The notes: a model not told the origin generated them from the letters alone. 64,000 bases of DNA from Apostichopus japonicus (GCF_037975245.1 NC_092569.1:29162168-29226167), one strand, 5' to 3'; positions 33,590-45,249 are shown, counted from the first letter of the stretch. Made by a program: numbers and translations.

Positions 33590-35110
33590 TTTGGTGCCTA
33601 CAAAGGTCACCAAAGGTCAGTTATGGTCCAAAAACCGAAAATATTAAAACTGCAATAACTGCCAGTGCCAATGTGCGACAAGGTTGATATTTTGGGACAA
33701 GTTGTGAACTGGTTAGGGGAACATTTTCAAACTTAACGGTCATGTGATCCGAGGTCACCAAAGGTCAATTAATGATAAAAAACTAGTTTTTTGCGATAAC
33801 TTGAGAACCAATTGTCCGTTAGGGTTGGAAGTTGCTTCAATGCAATCCAATTGTTGACCCGCATCTGGGTGACCTTTGACCTCAATTTGACCTGTGGTGA
33901 CCTTTACTTGTTTTGGTGATTTTAACACTTTCGATGCTATTTTCAGATGTCAAAGGTACCTTCTGATCATAAATGTCAATGGGTTGACCCCCGTGTGACC
34001 TTCGTGTGCGAAGTTATACAAGGTCAAAGTTAATTTTCAGACATTTATTGCAATAACCCCCATTGCCAGGTGTAACATGGTTGATATTTTTGGACAAGTT
34101 GCAAATGGTAAAGGGGAATATTTTCAAAATTAACGGTCATGTGATCCGAGGTCACCAAAGGTCAATTAATGTTAAAAAACTAGTATTTTGGGGGGAGAAA
34201 ATGGGCAAAGAAAAAATGTTTGAATTTTTATAGTTTGATGCTATATTCACGTCTCAACGATCTAAAATGTCAATGAGTTGACCCAAGGTGACCTTTGTGG
34301 GTTCAGTTATATGAGGTCAAAGTTAATCTTCAGACATTTAGTGCAATACCTCCCAGTGCCAAGGTGTGTCACGGTTAATATTTTGGGACAAGTTGTGAAT
34401 GGTATAGGGAAATATTTTCAAACTTAATGGTCAGGTGATCCCAGGTCACCAAAGGTCAATTAATGATAAAAAACTAGTTTTTTTGCGATAACTTGTGAAC
34501 CAATTGTCCGTTAGAGTTGGAAGTTGCTTAAATGTAATCCAATTGTCGACCCGCATCTGGGTGACCTTTGACCTCAATTTGACCTCTGGTGACCTTTACT
34601 GGTTTTGGGGATTTTTACAGTTTCGATGCTATTTTCAGATGTCAAAGGTACCTTCTGATCATAAATGTCAATGGGTTGACCCCCGTGTGATCTTCCTGTG
34701 CGAAGTGAATTATGTTAAAAATTAATTAATTAATGTTAAAAAAAGAGTGTTTTGGTGGGGAAAATGGGCAAAGAAAAAATGTTTGAATTTTTACAGTTTT
34801 GATGCTCAATTTAGGTCTCACCGATCAAAAATGTCAATTGGTTAACCTCCGGGTGACTTTTGTGTGTGAAGTTATGTATACAAGTTCAAAGTTAACTTTT
34901 AGACATTTAATGCAATTAAATCCCAATGCCAAGGTGTGACACGGTTGATATTTTGGGACAAGTTGTGAATGGGGTGGTGGAACATTTTCAAATTTAACGG
35001 TCATGTCATCTGTGGTCACCAATATTATCGTATCTGTTGACCTGCTTGTAGGTGACCTTATATTTCTTACATTTTCGACGCCATGTTCAGATCTCAAAAG
35101 TGCATTTTGA
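33590..35110. repeat. ~690-bp tandem repeat rich in TGACCT motifs
   Basis: GATAACTTGAGAACCAATTG at ~33797 and GATAACTTGTGAACCAATTG at ~34488 show a ~691-bp offset. GGTCACCAAAGGTCA recurs at about 33752, 34150, 34445 and, in part, near 35015. TGACCTTTGACCTC occurs exactly at 33870 and 34562. There are about 2.2 units with internal partial copies. No protein coding. Confidence 0.7.
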
Positions 35111-36050
35111 TCAAAATCCGGTCACAATTTGTGATCACAAAGTGTTGGCTATAACGTTGGTTACTTTACGGGTACATGTAGGACCACAATTACTTGGACT
35201 ACTTGAGCCCAATCTTGCTTGATAATATTATGTGTATTGTCATATACCCAAAGCAAAGAACCACAGTGCCCTTGGGCTCTTGTTTGTCTCTGTCATCATT
35301 TAGTCCCAAAAATACAATTTTGAAGCAAAACAGATTCAATCTATTTCACAAATTAAGCATCCATTTAATCAATTCAAATTCTTCTTACAAAAGGCTGGCA
35401 GGTGTTTACAGAGGCACTGTCCCTTCTTAGCTTAACCACAGACTGCATCACATCCAGACACACCGTTAGCTAGGCTGTTCGAAATGGAACCAAGCGATTT
35501 AAGAAAAATGGCCAGTTCAACACCAAAGCATTTCAAGCTTTAATGTTCTTGATAAACATCTCAGCATGAAACCCATGGGAGGATGATTAAGGTGGTTGAT
35601 ATTAGAGAATATGGAATAGGAATATGGCTGGTAGAATATCAATCTTGATGAATATTTAAAAGTAGAATATTAGCATATATCTATCAAATGTGCTCAAATG
35701 ACACGTAATCATTAATACATTGTGTGCTTGGGCAGGGAACTTTATCTCCATCGCCTCTCTTCACCCAAGTGTATAAATGGGGACTTGCGAGGTTACTTGT
35801 TAATATAGTTGCCTGCGCCTGTTTGTGGCTGCACCCTATGGGAATTCCCCAGGGGACACGTAGATGTGGTGCACTGTAGTGCCCCAGGAAGGATTGCTTG
35901 AATTGTGCACACGTTGGTGTGTGGGTGTGACAAGTAACCAATGAGTTATGTGAGGAGGTCTTTGGTCTCAAACAAGACTGTAAACCTTCAACTTCATAAT
36001 TCCTCTAATCTTTTCCAAGCAAATTTTAAAAAGAAGAAACCTTGCAATAA
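35111..36050. other. 3' flank of the RidA-like gene, no gene seen
   Basis: Contains an open minus-strand frame at 35684-35971 that is not recognised and has no plausible start context or family resemblance. Otherwise AT-rich. Confidence 0.4.
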
Positions 36051-36051
36051 T

Positions 36052-36084
36052 TTAAAGCTCAACAGTATTTTCAATGAGAAGCTG
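36052..36084 (-). CDS. RidA-like exon 6 and stop
   Basis: Acceptor ACCTTTAG in phase 0. It encodes QLLIENTVEL stop, in register with the family's C-terminal GALVEIEAVAL strand but poorly conserved. Confidence 0.6.
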   Translation of the reverse strand, partial: QLLIENTVEL

Positions 36085-39000
36085 CTAAAGGTGCCTTGAG
36101 AAGTTTCAACCATTAAAAAAGCATTTCCAGATATGGAGAGAGCTGCAAGCTGGACTGTTCAATGAACTAAACATGAAATTACAATGTAAAATACTGAATT
36201 TTTCCTGAGAAATTCCAAATACTGCTACCCATATAACACTTACCAATAAAAGGCCAGCTACTTTAAATGCTGAACTGGCAGGGAAGCTTTTGGGAAAATC
36301 TGTAAATTTAGAAAAAGAAATATGACAATCTTAATATTTCAATTCAAATTTAGGTCAAGCTGGTTGTGTTTGCAAACATATCGTTTGTCGTAATAATTGG
36401 CTTACAGGACAATAAATATACCGACAAATGTTATAGTCACTTGCACAAAGATGGAGACCAATTCTAGTACTGTCGGTATTTGAAGAATTCTTGATATGTA
36501 TATTAATACATCCTGATGTACAGCGATATGCAACAGGCCAATCACTGACTTGCATAGATATGTCACAGATATTACACAACGAACACCAACTATCTGTCAT
36601 TACGTCACAAATCTACTGTATACTATACTAAAGCTATAAGAGAACTACACAGCACCACACAACAACATACGATACATACTATCAATCTGCAGTTTTTTTT
36701 TAAGTTTGTTTTACGGTCACTAGCCTTGACGAACAGTGTTCTTTTTTCTAGAGTCCATCGTATGTAATATTATGTAATTCTTTGTTCTAACTTCTTTTGT
36801 CAGTGAGTTATGTACATATAAGAAATAAATTGACTTGAATTCAATTGAATCGAGTACATACTAGACACAACTCAAAGCTCAACATTTAACCTACCGTATG
36901 TCTACAAACTTACAGTATCAGAGCAGGTGACCTTCGCAAGTTCAATTCAAACCAGATCACTCTGATAGTGAGTTTGTCAGTATGATGCAAGTGATAAGGA
37001 TGTTAAGATTACTAAGAAATGACTAAGTAAGATTAGACAAACTTACACTGTCTGTAGACTTCATTCATTTTGGAAAAGTCATTGAGATCTGTGAGAAACA
37101 CTGTCGCTTTCACCACTAGGAGAAAAAGGGAAAAGGAACAATTTTTTTTCATATTGATTGCAAATCAGAGATTATTCACAAAGTGAAGTTGGTCTATTCT
37201 GTGTAACAAATTTAATGCTTCTTTAGAAGCTCCACTCAACATCTTCATAGGACAGCCCTTGGTTTCGAAGAACTCTGCCAATGTTGTTAAACGTCGTTAA
37301 ATGTTGTTAAAAATAAATCGTACAGAATGTAGGATATTGTCTGCTTCTGATAATAATTTCTTTCAAGCCTTAAAGAGCTCTATAATCCAACGGTTTCTCA
37401 AAATTTGGGAACATTGGCTCAGTAATGCTGCAGAATCTCAATAAGTATCTAACTACTCCTTGAGTAACCAGAACAAAGCAACTGAGCAAATTTTGTCAGA
37501 TTTGGATTAAATAACATAGATGTGAAATGTCATCGCAATTATTCTTTAGGATGTCGGCTGTAAAACTTACAATTGCTACAGTACCAGAAATGCGGCATTA
37601 CTCTCAAGCTTTCACACTTCTCTAAGCCTACAGCAAGCAATAATATGCTGATATTACTATTGGTGGTAAACGACTACAACAAGTCAATAGATTTTTTGGC
37701 GTATATATAGATCATGAACTTAAATGGTGTTACCACACTACAACTGTCTGTAAAAAAGTTACACAAAACACCGGTGTTTTAGCTAAGCTTAAGCATTATC
37801 TGCCACAACACATTTTAAAGATTCTCTATCAGACATTAGTCCAGCCACATATTACATATTATTGTAACATATGGTCTGGTACTAGATATACCAATCTGAA
37901 TCCCATTTGTATTACACAGAAGAGAGCTGTCCGCCATATAACACATGCCAAACCACGGGACCACACAAATCCTCTTTTTAAGCGTTCTAATTTGTTAAAA
38001 ACTGATGACATTATTTGGGTTAACCTTGCTACATTTGCTTATAAGGCATGGAATGGACTGTTACCAAATGCTTTTAATGACTACTTAATATGTAACAGTG
38101 ATATTCATCATTACAATACCAGATTTTCAGGCAATGCATATTATAACAGGTATATATCTACAATGGGGATGTTATCACTAAGGGCACGTACAATCAAAAC
38201 ATGGAATTCTCTATCAGACAATATTACAAATAAACCTTCCGCAAAATCATTCAGAAGAAACTTTATTCAAAAAATTATTGCATCTTAATTGAACATGAAC
38301 ATGTTCATTTTTTCTTATATATTTAGTTTACTTTTTCCTTTTCTTTACAGGGAGTCCTCTACTTTGTTAACCATCTGAAGGTTTTTTAGAGGACTTCCTA
38401 TCACATTGTATATATTCACGTGATAAACAAATAAATCAATCAATCAATAATATGACAATGTGATTCTGAAAACATTTACATTTTTCAACCAGTTATTTTC
38501 TCCTCTCCAGTCCCGGGTGTAACTGCACAAGTTGTTACTGTATACTTATTAGTTATTCAGGTCACAAATTAAAACACTTTCATTCTTAGACAACTTAACT
38601 TTAAAGTTAGTACCCTAATGACAATTTTCTCCGTACACATAACTTTGTGAATCGGTTTCCTTCCTATCAACTTTCACAGTAATGACTTAACTTCTGCCGC
38701 CGTTGTTGATAGAGCAGAATTCTAATCTACCAGTTGTACATGCACAACAACAACAATAAATTCTCTCAGCAATTAAATTATCGTAAATCTTGGTTCCTAA
38801 TTTTGTGCAAAGAAAATTGTTTCGAAAGTTTGAATATTAGGCACTGGCCTACATTGCTGGAATCTTACAAATTCTTCTTTAGTCAAACAGGCTTCTCAAA
38901 TGTATGAAAGTTTATTGTGTAGAACAAATTAATAGCATTAATTTAATACAGAGAGTCATGCAGTGAGCGTGTACTGTGCACTTACTTGCCGAGTCTCAGC

Positions 39001-39193
39001 TTCAATGCCTCCTGGTACTAACTTGAAGTTATTGTCAGGATCCAATCCCAACTGTCCAGAAAGATATGCCGTCTTTCCATCAATCACGATTGGGCTACAT
39101 TTTTATTCAAATAGAAAAAAAATGAAAAACAAATAAATACAGATTGATGAAAAGCATTCATGGTTCTCACCTGATGGGTATTGGAGCTGCCAT
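36052..39193 (-). CDS. RIDA: RidA (YjgF/YER057c/UK114) family protein, diverged and possibly decaying
   Basis: RidA enzymes hydrolyse reactive enamine/imine intermediates to release ammonia. Exons recognised in order: 39193-39171, 39094-38986, about 37285-37241, 37115-37047, 36299-36244, 36084-36052. Joined segments read MAAPIPIS, PIVIDGKTAYLSGQLGLDPD, NNFKLVPGGIEAETRQ, NIGRVLRNQGLSYEDV, VKATVFLTDLNDFSKMNEVY, FPKSFPASSAFKVAGLL and QLLIENTVEL stop: the YLSGQ.G.DP, VVKATVFL.D and FPA.SAFKVA motifs define the family. Oddities: the usual substrate-binding Arg in FPAR is Ser, the N-terminus is shortened, the usual VEIEAVA tail is altered, and exon 3 has no clean acceptor or phase-correct donor. 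It could be a pseudogene or a diverged paralogue. A LINE fragment occupies the second intron. Confidence 0.75.
36244..36299 (-). CDS. RidA-like exon 5 (active-site region)
   Basis: Acceptor TTTACAG, donor GTAAGT, 56 nt, phase 1 to 0. It encodes YFPKSFPASSAFKVAGLLL. The family has FPAR at this point, with the Arg contacting the substrate carboxylate; here the codon is AGT (Ser). Confidence 0.8.
36690..36850. mobile_element. Probable retrotransposon 3' end
   Basis: A TTGTTTTACGG...AATAAATTGACTTGAATTCAATTGAAT pattern ends in short GAATT repeats, as seen at 3' ends of CR1/RTE-like LINEs. It lies in a RidA-like intron. No coding frame. Confidence 0.3.
37047..37115 (-). CDS. RidA-like exon 4
   Basis: Acceptor TCTCCTAG, donor GTAAGT, 69 nt, phase 1-1. 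It encodes (V)VKATVFLTDLNDFSKMNEVYRQ, the conserved strand-helix of RidA proteins. Confidence 0.85.
37241..37285 (-). pseudogene. RidA-like exon 3 with defective splice sites
   Basis: The frame NIGRVLRNQGLSYEDV fits exactly the helix of RidA between ETRQ-AL.. and VVKATV. The 3' end reads GAAGATGTTGAGT: a GT donor here leaves phase 0 while the next exon needs phase 1, as if one G had been lost. No AG acceptor in the right phase lies just upstream, and the AL-K residues are missing. Suggests exon decay. Confidence 0.55.
37647..38445 (+). pseudogene. LINE (CR1/L2-like) reverse transcriptase C-terminus and 3' tail
   Basis: Open from 37647 to the stop at 38286. Motifs FFGVYIDHELKWCYHTTTV, ILKILYQTLVQPHITYYCNI, QKRAVRHIT and TIKTWNSLSDNI are the classic C-terminal RT/thumb region of CR1-group LINEs. 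The 3' end is AATAAATCAATCAATCAAT, a short tandem tail typical of this group. It is 5'-truncated, so dead. Inserted antisense to the RidA-like gene. Confidence 0.8.
38986..39094 (-). CDS. RidA-like exon 2
   Basis: Acceptor AATGTAG, donor GTAAGT, 109 nt, phase 2 in and phase 0 out. It encodes PIVIDGKTAYLSGQLGLDPD then NNFKLVPGGIEAETRQ. YLSGQLGLDP is the RidA family signature. Confidence 0.85.
39171..39193 (-). CDS. RidA-like exon 1
   Basis: ATG GCA GCT CCA ATA CCC ATC AG, donor GTGAGA, phase 2. It encodes MAAPIPI plus the first two bases of Ser. Joining to the next exon gives ISPIVIDGK, in register with the GPYSQAVLVDG region of typical RidA but with the usual ~10-residue leader missing. Confidence 0.6.
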
Positions 39194-39199
39194 GTTAAA

Positions 39200-40660
39200 T
39201 CAGGAATACAGTACTGGTAAGCTGACAGTCAGATTCTGTGGCAACACTGTGAACAGTAACCAGTTCGACGTGAGAATGATCACAAGAATTTCATTTGGTA
39301 TGAATCATACCTGAGTTAAAAATATTGTAGACTATGGACTACTGTATTTAAAATTATCCTTAATTGACTTTAGACTAGGCATATTGCTACATTACACTAT
39401 GACTAGTCACGTGTGTAACCATAGTTAGATTTCTTTGTAGGTTAAAGGGTGTGAAGACTCGCGCAAAAAGAAACGTCTAATGCCGGTAATCTGACCTTGT
39501 TTTGAACGAGGTGTAACACAAGTGTTAATCACCACCATCGATCCCAGAAAATACACACACAGCTTGCTACCGGACGTCGGTAATTAGACACTAGTGTACA
39601 GTCAGTACATACAGCTGCGGTCAATACCCACAGCACATGGTATGAACAATACAGCGATGGACATCTCAGGTCCAGCTAAAGATAACAAGGTATCACGTTT
39701 CAATACTGTTTGCATTTTGTAGCGACACAAACAAAACGTCACTTGCAAGCAAAAGGAAGTTAACTTTTTCAGATGGCCGCACGCGGTTTGGGGCGAGTCT
39801 TCAATGCCTTTAATGTTATGCTTTTCAAAATGTAAGGGATTTGGTTAGATTCTCATTTCATTTCATTTATTTTGTTTATTGTATTAGGGTATAGGCATGC
39901 ATGTGCATCGGAGGACACTAGAAAATCATTCAACTTGTTTTCTTCAAATTTTTGCAAACTATAACTGACCATTAAGGAAAAGTAAAGGAAAGAAACATTT
40001 ATTTAATAATTTATCATTACATTCAAATAAATGAGTATCTTCAGTGTCAGTACTAGGCCTACTTCAATAATTTATTTGTTCAGTCTAAGATTAAGAACTC
40101 TAACTTACTTTAGTGCACCAAAGTAACTTAGAGTTCCGCAGCAGAGGCCTAGCTATTATTATAGTGAAACACTACAACATAGGCTACATCTAAAGCTAGT
40201 CTAGTGCTAGACTCTGTATCGTAACCACGACCCTAAGAAAAAGAAGAATTAGTCCTGTGTCAAACTGCTTCAAGTTCATAGGGTTCAACCTAACCTAGGC
40301 TATAGCCTAGTATAGCTGATAATGCCTAAATAGTAAGACATTTTGACGTCAATATACTGTATAGGCCTAGACCTGACTAACTTCTGTATTATCATGATTA
40401 GGACCAAACGTAAGTTTAGGCTAATTCCTTGTAGACAGTAATGCATACAACATAACTTTTAGTGAATATTTATCTTTAATGGTCACAAACCGGCTGAAAT
40501 ATCAATGTACTTGCAGGATGAGAATATCTTACTTTCGACGCGACCCCTGACAAGACAACCTTAACGTAAAGTTTAAGAGCAACCAGCCTATTACAGGCCC
40601 CATTGAATTACACACTAACTGATAAAAGTAACATGATCTGTAAGTCTAGACGAGTTTCAA
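39200..40660. other. Upstream region of the RidA-like gene, possible divergent promoter
   Basis: The region holds a candidate plus-strand first exon at 39773-39831 (MAARGLGRVFNAFNVMLFK, donor GTAAGG) about 580 bp from the RidA-like start. The rest is AT-rich with no gene recognised. Confidence 0.3.
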
Positions 40661-40672
40661 CACAAACAGGAC

Positions 40673-41045
40673 CAGTGGCGTAGGAAGGTACTTTTGAGTG
40701 GGGGGGGGGGGGCTGAAGACTGATGACCGACCTGGGGGAGGGGTCTAAGGAGAGGGGGTGTCCCCCTCCCCTTTGGAATTTTTTTGCATTTCCAGATAGC
40801 CTCAGATGCAATTTGGTGCAATATAGCGCACTTCAACACCGACTCCATTTCGTAAACTTAATTTTGTATTTTCACCTGGCCTTAGATGCAATTTGGTGCT
40901 CCAAATGAGATTTTTTTTCTCATATGGATATGAAAAAGGGGTTTTCTGACTTGCGAAGCGGGGGGGGGCGGAATGATACTTCCGCCCTTCCACATTTTTC
41001 ACTGGGGGGCTGGCGCCCCCCAGCCCCCCGGTTCCTACGCCCTTG
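40673..41045. mobile_element. Complete 373-bp hAT-type MITE, 8-bp TSD AACAGGAC
   Basis: Ends CAGTGGCGTAGGAAGG and (reverse) CAAGGGCGTAGGAACCGG. The 8-mer AACAGGAC flanks both sides exactly (40665-40672 and 41046-41053). Internal G- and C-runs and GATGCAATTTGGTGC repeats. Same family as the truncated copy at 17957. Confidence 0.9.
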
Positions 41046-41266
41046 AACAGGACAATAAAGTGCCCATGCTTCCCACCACATAGATCATCATAAGCTAGAG
41101 AAATTGAAATAATCCTGTCACATGACATGGATTAATGCTCTCCCCGACAAGCTTTCAATTTTTGCAGGTATCGTCATAATCATACGCAATTAAAGGGAAA
41201 CAATCTCCGTCCGTACCTATACTATTAAATTGTTTTAATGGATAAACTGTTGCGGTTGCCTGTGGT

Positions 41267-41581
41267 CAGGCGCGTAGCCAGGAATTTGCCAAGGGAGGGG
41301 CGAAACTGTAAATTCGGCACTGCAATCTATAAGAGCCGTATCTCTATATACGGCTCTGCAAACTATCTAAGCGTAGCGCCACCATGTTTGGCGCGAAGCG
41401 TACAAGAAAATGTTGGCTGAAAATGCCTCCCAGATTGCTGGAAATGGCCTTGTAAGTTGCATCTTAGCATTTTCTCTTTTGAAAATACTAGCGATATCAT
41501 AAAAACATTAAAAAAAAATAATAAAATATGCTCAAGGGGGGGGGGTCGGCTGCCCCTTCGCCCCTCTTGGCTACGCGCCTG
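41267..41581. mobile_element. 315-bp MITE with CAGGCGCGTAGCCA ends
   Basis: Terminal inverted repeats CAGGCGCGTAGCCAGGA / CAGGCGCGTAGCCAAGA. Flanks CCTGTGGT (41259) and TCTGTGGT (41582) are an 8-bp duplication with one mismatch, fitting hAT. A G-run lies near the right end. Confidence 0.85.
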
Positions 41582-42750
41582 TCTGTGGTTTTATTTTGCC
41601 ACCGAGGACTTTCGTTTCCTTACAATTGAATTGGTAAAATTGTTTAACTTTCAAGGAGAGGACATTAAGCCAAATGAGAGTGGGTGAAAAAAGAAAAAAA
41701 AAACTTTCAAAACGTTTATTCAACAGTCCACTCTTAAAAGTGACCGATGTCTCTCCATAGTGTTATGAAATAGTATCAAGGTGGTGGAGCCTTTTCTTAG
41801 ATTTAAAAATTCCAGTTTCTCCATCAACTGTATAGCTTAGTCCATTGGTCGAAGATTATTACGTAATTTCACACAAGTTGTTTTTTACCAGGTCTTACAG
41901 ACTGCATGGCGTTAGTTCATTTGTTTATCAGGTTTGAGAACTTGAAAAACATAATTACAGTGTAGTGATATTATAATTATAATATATAAATATAATATAT
42001 ATAATTACAATATATAAATATAATATACCTCTATATAATCACCGATCGCCATTCTGGTTTTCTTCTTTTGATTAAACATTTTCAGATATTCTTTCATAGA
42101 TGAATTCTTAATAATTATTTACTTTGAAACAATCAGGGGCACAAAAGGCAAGTGCCCCGTTGCTTTGTGAATAACCTCAACCTCTTGGCTAATTACATGC
42201 GTAGCATTTATGTTACCCTTCTATGGGGGAATCGTGATACACACCTGGCGATGGGCACACAGCCACAGTCTCTAGGCAAGGGGCTGGGGTAAAGAGCGAA
42301 TTAGTCGGTTCGGTTTTGGGTTTTTCTTGCCCAGGTTCTTTCCTTGGTGACTTTTCCTTAAAAAGTACCTCAAACATGCCTTCTTCAATAAATTATAAGT
42401 GCCCATTCGTGGCGGGGGGGGGTGCCTTTTTCCCCTTTCTGTAATTTAAAAGTGATACTTCATGTACTTTCGTATCGACATTAAACTCAAACACACAATA
42501 ATAACGACAATAAGAGAAATTATAGGTCTCTGAAATGTATTCCAATGTATACGTGGGGATCCAAGTTTTGACGTCGTTTATCTTAACAAAATCGGTGGAA
42601 CATGGAGTTGCCATTTAAACTCCCTGGGTGTAGTGTGAAACCACTGAATTTATTATGCCATATAAAGTAATTGTTATACTTCTAAGCATATAATAGGCCT
42701 ACCATGGTACTATTAAACAATAGAAGACTGCCTCCACGATATGAGACAAT
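41582..42750. other. Intergenic stretch, no feature recognised
   Basis: AT-rich with a TATAAT-type low-complexity patch near 41970-42030. Two frames here are short and unrecognised. Confidence 0.4.
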
Positions 42751-42756
42751 GGAGTA

Positions 42757-42818
42757 ATAAAAACGGTTGGGCAAACAATACATAATTTAGATGCAATCAA
42801 CCGTGTTGGCCATAGTTA

Positions 42819-42899
<81 letters not shown>

Positions 42900-42970
42900 T
42901 ATAGTTTAACTATGGCCAACACGGTTGATTGCATCTAAATTATGTATTGTTTGCCCAACCGTTTTTATAT
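42757..42970. repeat. Long inverted repeat with (TA)n loop
   Basis: A left arm of about 70 bp (AAAAACGGTTGGGCAAACAA ... CATAGTTAAACTATAT) is matched without visible mismatch by its reverse complement ending near 42970. About 70 bp of TA/CA repeat separates the arms. Could form a strong hairpin or cruciform. Confidence 0.9.
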
Positions 42971-45080
42971 TACTATATATATATATATATATATATCCAT
43001 GAATCCATTTTATCGCAGAGATCACTTGTGTGATACAATAAAAGAGATATATCAATCGTATACATGCATGCAACAGAGCAAAGATAAATGAAAGAATAGG
43101 ATGATAAGAGAAGGTTGAAAAGAGGCAGTGTGTTTACTCATGAATCTTTCCAGCAATCAATAAAACGATGGTTTATAGAGAATCAAACTGATGCATGAGA
43201 GATTGCTAAAACTTATTAAAAATATGATATCCGATCATTCAACCGTTGACAATATAACCGTTATATCATTAAAGATATAGATCAGGGTAAAGGCAAAATC
43301 ACACCTGCATATAGCACACTGAGGGCATGGGCGTCAATCCAGGGGGGGGGGACGGGGGACACGTCCCCCAACAATTCGATGGGTGGAGGGTTTCGGTATA
43401 AGAGTAATACATATTCTCCCCTGTTATTTATTTCAGTCTCATTTCAATTTTTCGAATTTGTAAAGCAAACAGCAGATATCATATATATTAACAGCAGATA
43501 TCACATCAGTGAGCATGAAAATGGCGTTCCAGGATGAAGAACCTTCAAACTGTCTATGTGTGTAGTGTTCGGTTTCGGAAATATCTGGTATTTTTTTCAT
43601 TTCCTTCAACGAAGATTTAAAGTAGCCGTTATAAGAGGTTTTAATATTTGTACATCAATACATGGAAAAAGATCCTGACGGGGACAGCGGGAGGCGCCCC
43701 CACCAACTTTTTTCAATGGGGGGGGGGGGCATGATATACCGTGTCCCCACCAATTTGTCTTGACCAAACGTTGCACTTCAAATTCACCTATATTGAACTT
43801 TTGCGCAGTTTGATCCAGCGTTGTGCAAATGACATGCTATAAAAGACGAGAATTAATACTAATGACACTGTTAGGCGTGACTTCTCCGCTGAAGTATTAA
43901 CACATTCAATCATGTGAAACATAATCTATACAAGAGACTGGTAAATTGTGGTCAGCAAAACGGACTGAGTGCGAACAAAACAATCGTTAACAACTCACAT
44001 TGTGTGTTGCCAATTTGAGCTAGCTTCACGTCCAGTTCTCATTTTATTATATTTATCCACAGTTGTTAAATAGAGGACGGAAATCGCATTTGCGGCAGTC
44101 TATATTTTTTTTTCTGGGAGAGGACCCAAGACCCATCGTATACAAAAGTCTACTTGGGTTATTTGTCCCATGATATTGTTTGGTCGCGCTCCGCTTAGAT
44201 AGTATCCGAGAACAGACGCGCGTCCCCACTATTATCCAAGACGGATCTGCGCCCATGCACCAATAAATTAACTGTGTCTGAATCTTCGAAATTTCCCTGA
44301 CCAACATTCCTAAAATACTTCCCTCTACTCGTGCAATCTTGACCGGTCTGTCAGGGGTTGAAGGAGATTTTTCTGTATTGGGTTGTCCATATATGGAATT
44401 TTGTGCAACATTATGGGTATGTTTTGAAGTGAATTTATTTCACGAGAAATGTGAATTTTCAAATTCTGAACTAATAATGGGCTTAAAACCTTGAAAAGTG
44501 GGGCTGACCGATATTGTGGGATGCGACGTAGAATCACCTACAAAAGCAATGGAGATGCGATGAGGTCGAACATGATGTGTGACTGGTGACAATGGTCAAA
44601 AGGGTTATGGATGAAAAAAAAAGAAGGAAATACTTGGTTCTCAGGCAAAAGTGTACATTTAGTTGGTCATTTTCAAGCCCGAGATGTGCCATTTCCGGTG
44701 ATCGGGGGGGGGGGGGGTGTTTTAAACCAGAAATTTTCTAGTACGCTTTGCGCCAATCAATAAACGAGAGATTCAAAATCATCCAATCCTTAATTGCTAA
44801 CAGCCGTTTATTGCTAAAAATTAATTTAAAAAAATATGAATAACGATCACTCTTCCATTGACGATATAACTAGAATAGGCTAGCAGTTAAAATATAGATC
44901 GGGGAAAGAAATCTTGACCTTGTCATTCGACAAAAATTTCTGTTTCCACTCCAAGATTTGTCCGATGTTTATCCAATTGCTTAACCTTATTGGTATTGGA
45001 ACTGCTCGCAAAACCAATGTTTGTAGCATGCACACAGTAGTTGTTGGCAAACAGACTGTCTCCCTCTTTATATCAAATTC
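42971..45080. other. Intergenic stretch with MITE-end fragments
   Basis: ATGGGCGTCAATCCAGGG with a G-run and GACACGTCCCCCA at ~43328 matches 25673-25725, i.e. two copies of one repeat terminus. G-runs also at 43719 and 44705. No gene recognised. Confidence 0.45.
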
Positions 45081-45082
45081 AT

Positions 45083-45245
45083 AATTTGTTACATCAAGTT
45101 AATAATCTGTTTAATCAAATTAATAATCTGTTTAATCAAATTAATAATCTGTTTAATCAAATTAATAATCTGTTTAATCAACTTAAACAAGTTGATTAAT
45201 CAAATTAATAACATGTTTAATCAAATTAATTAATTAAATTAATTA
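45083..45245. repeat. 21-22-bp AT-rich tandem repeat
   Basis: AATAATCTGTTTAATCAAATT repeats about five times and then grades into a TTAATTAATTAAA palindromic stretch. Confidence 0.85.
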
Positions 45246-45249
45246 ATTA

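Noticed and set aside
35684-35971. 95-codon minus-strand open frame
   Set aside because: No family resemblance, no splice context; the RidA-like gene already ends at 36052.
37571-37619. Alternative third exon for the RidA-like gene (KCESLRVMPHFWYCSN)
   Set aside because: Phase fits, but it does not resemble the family; the segment at 37241-37285 matches far better.
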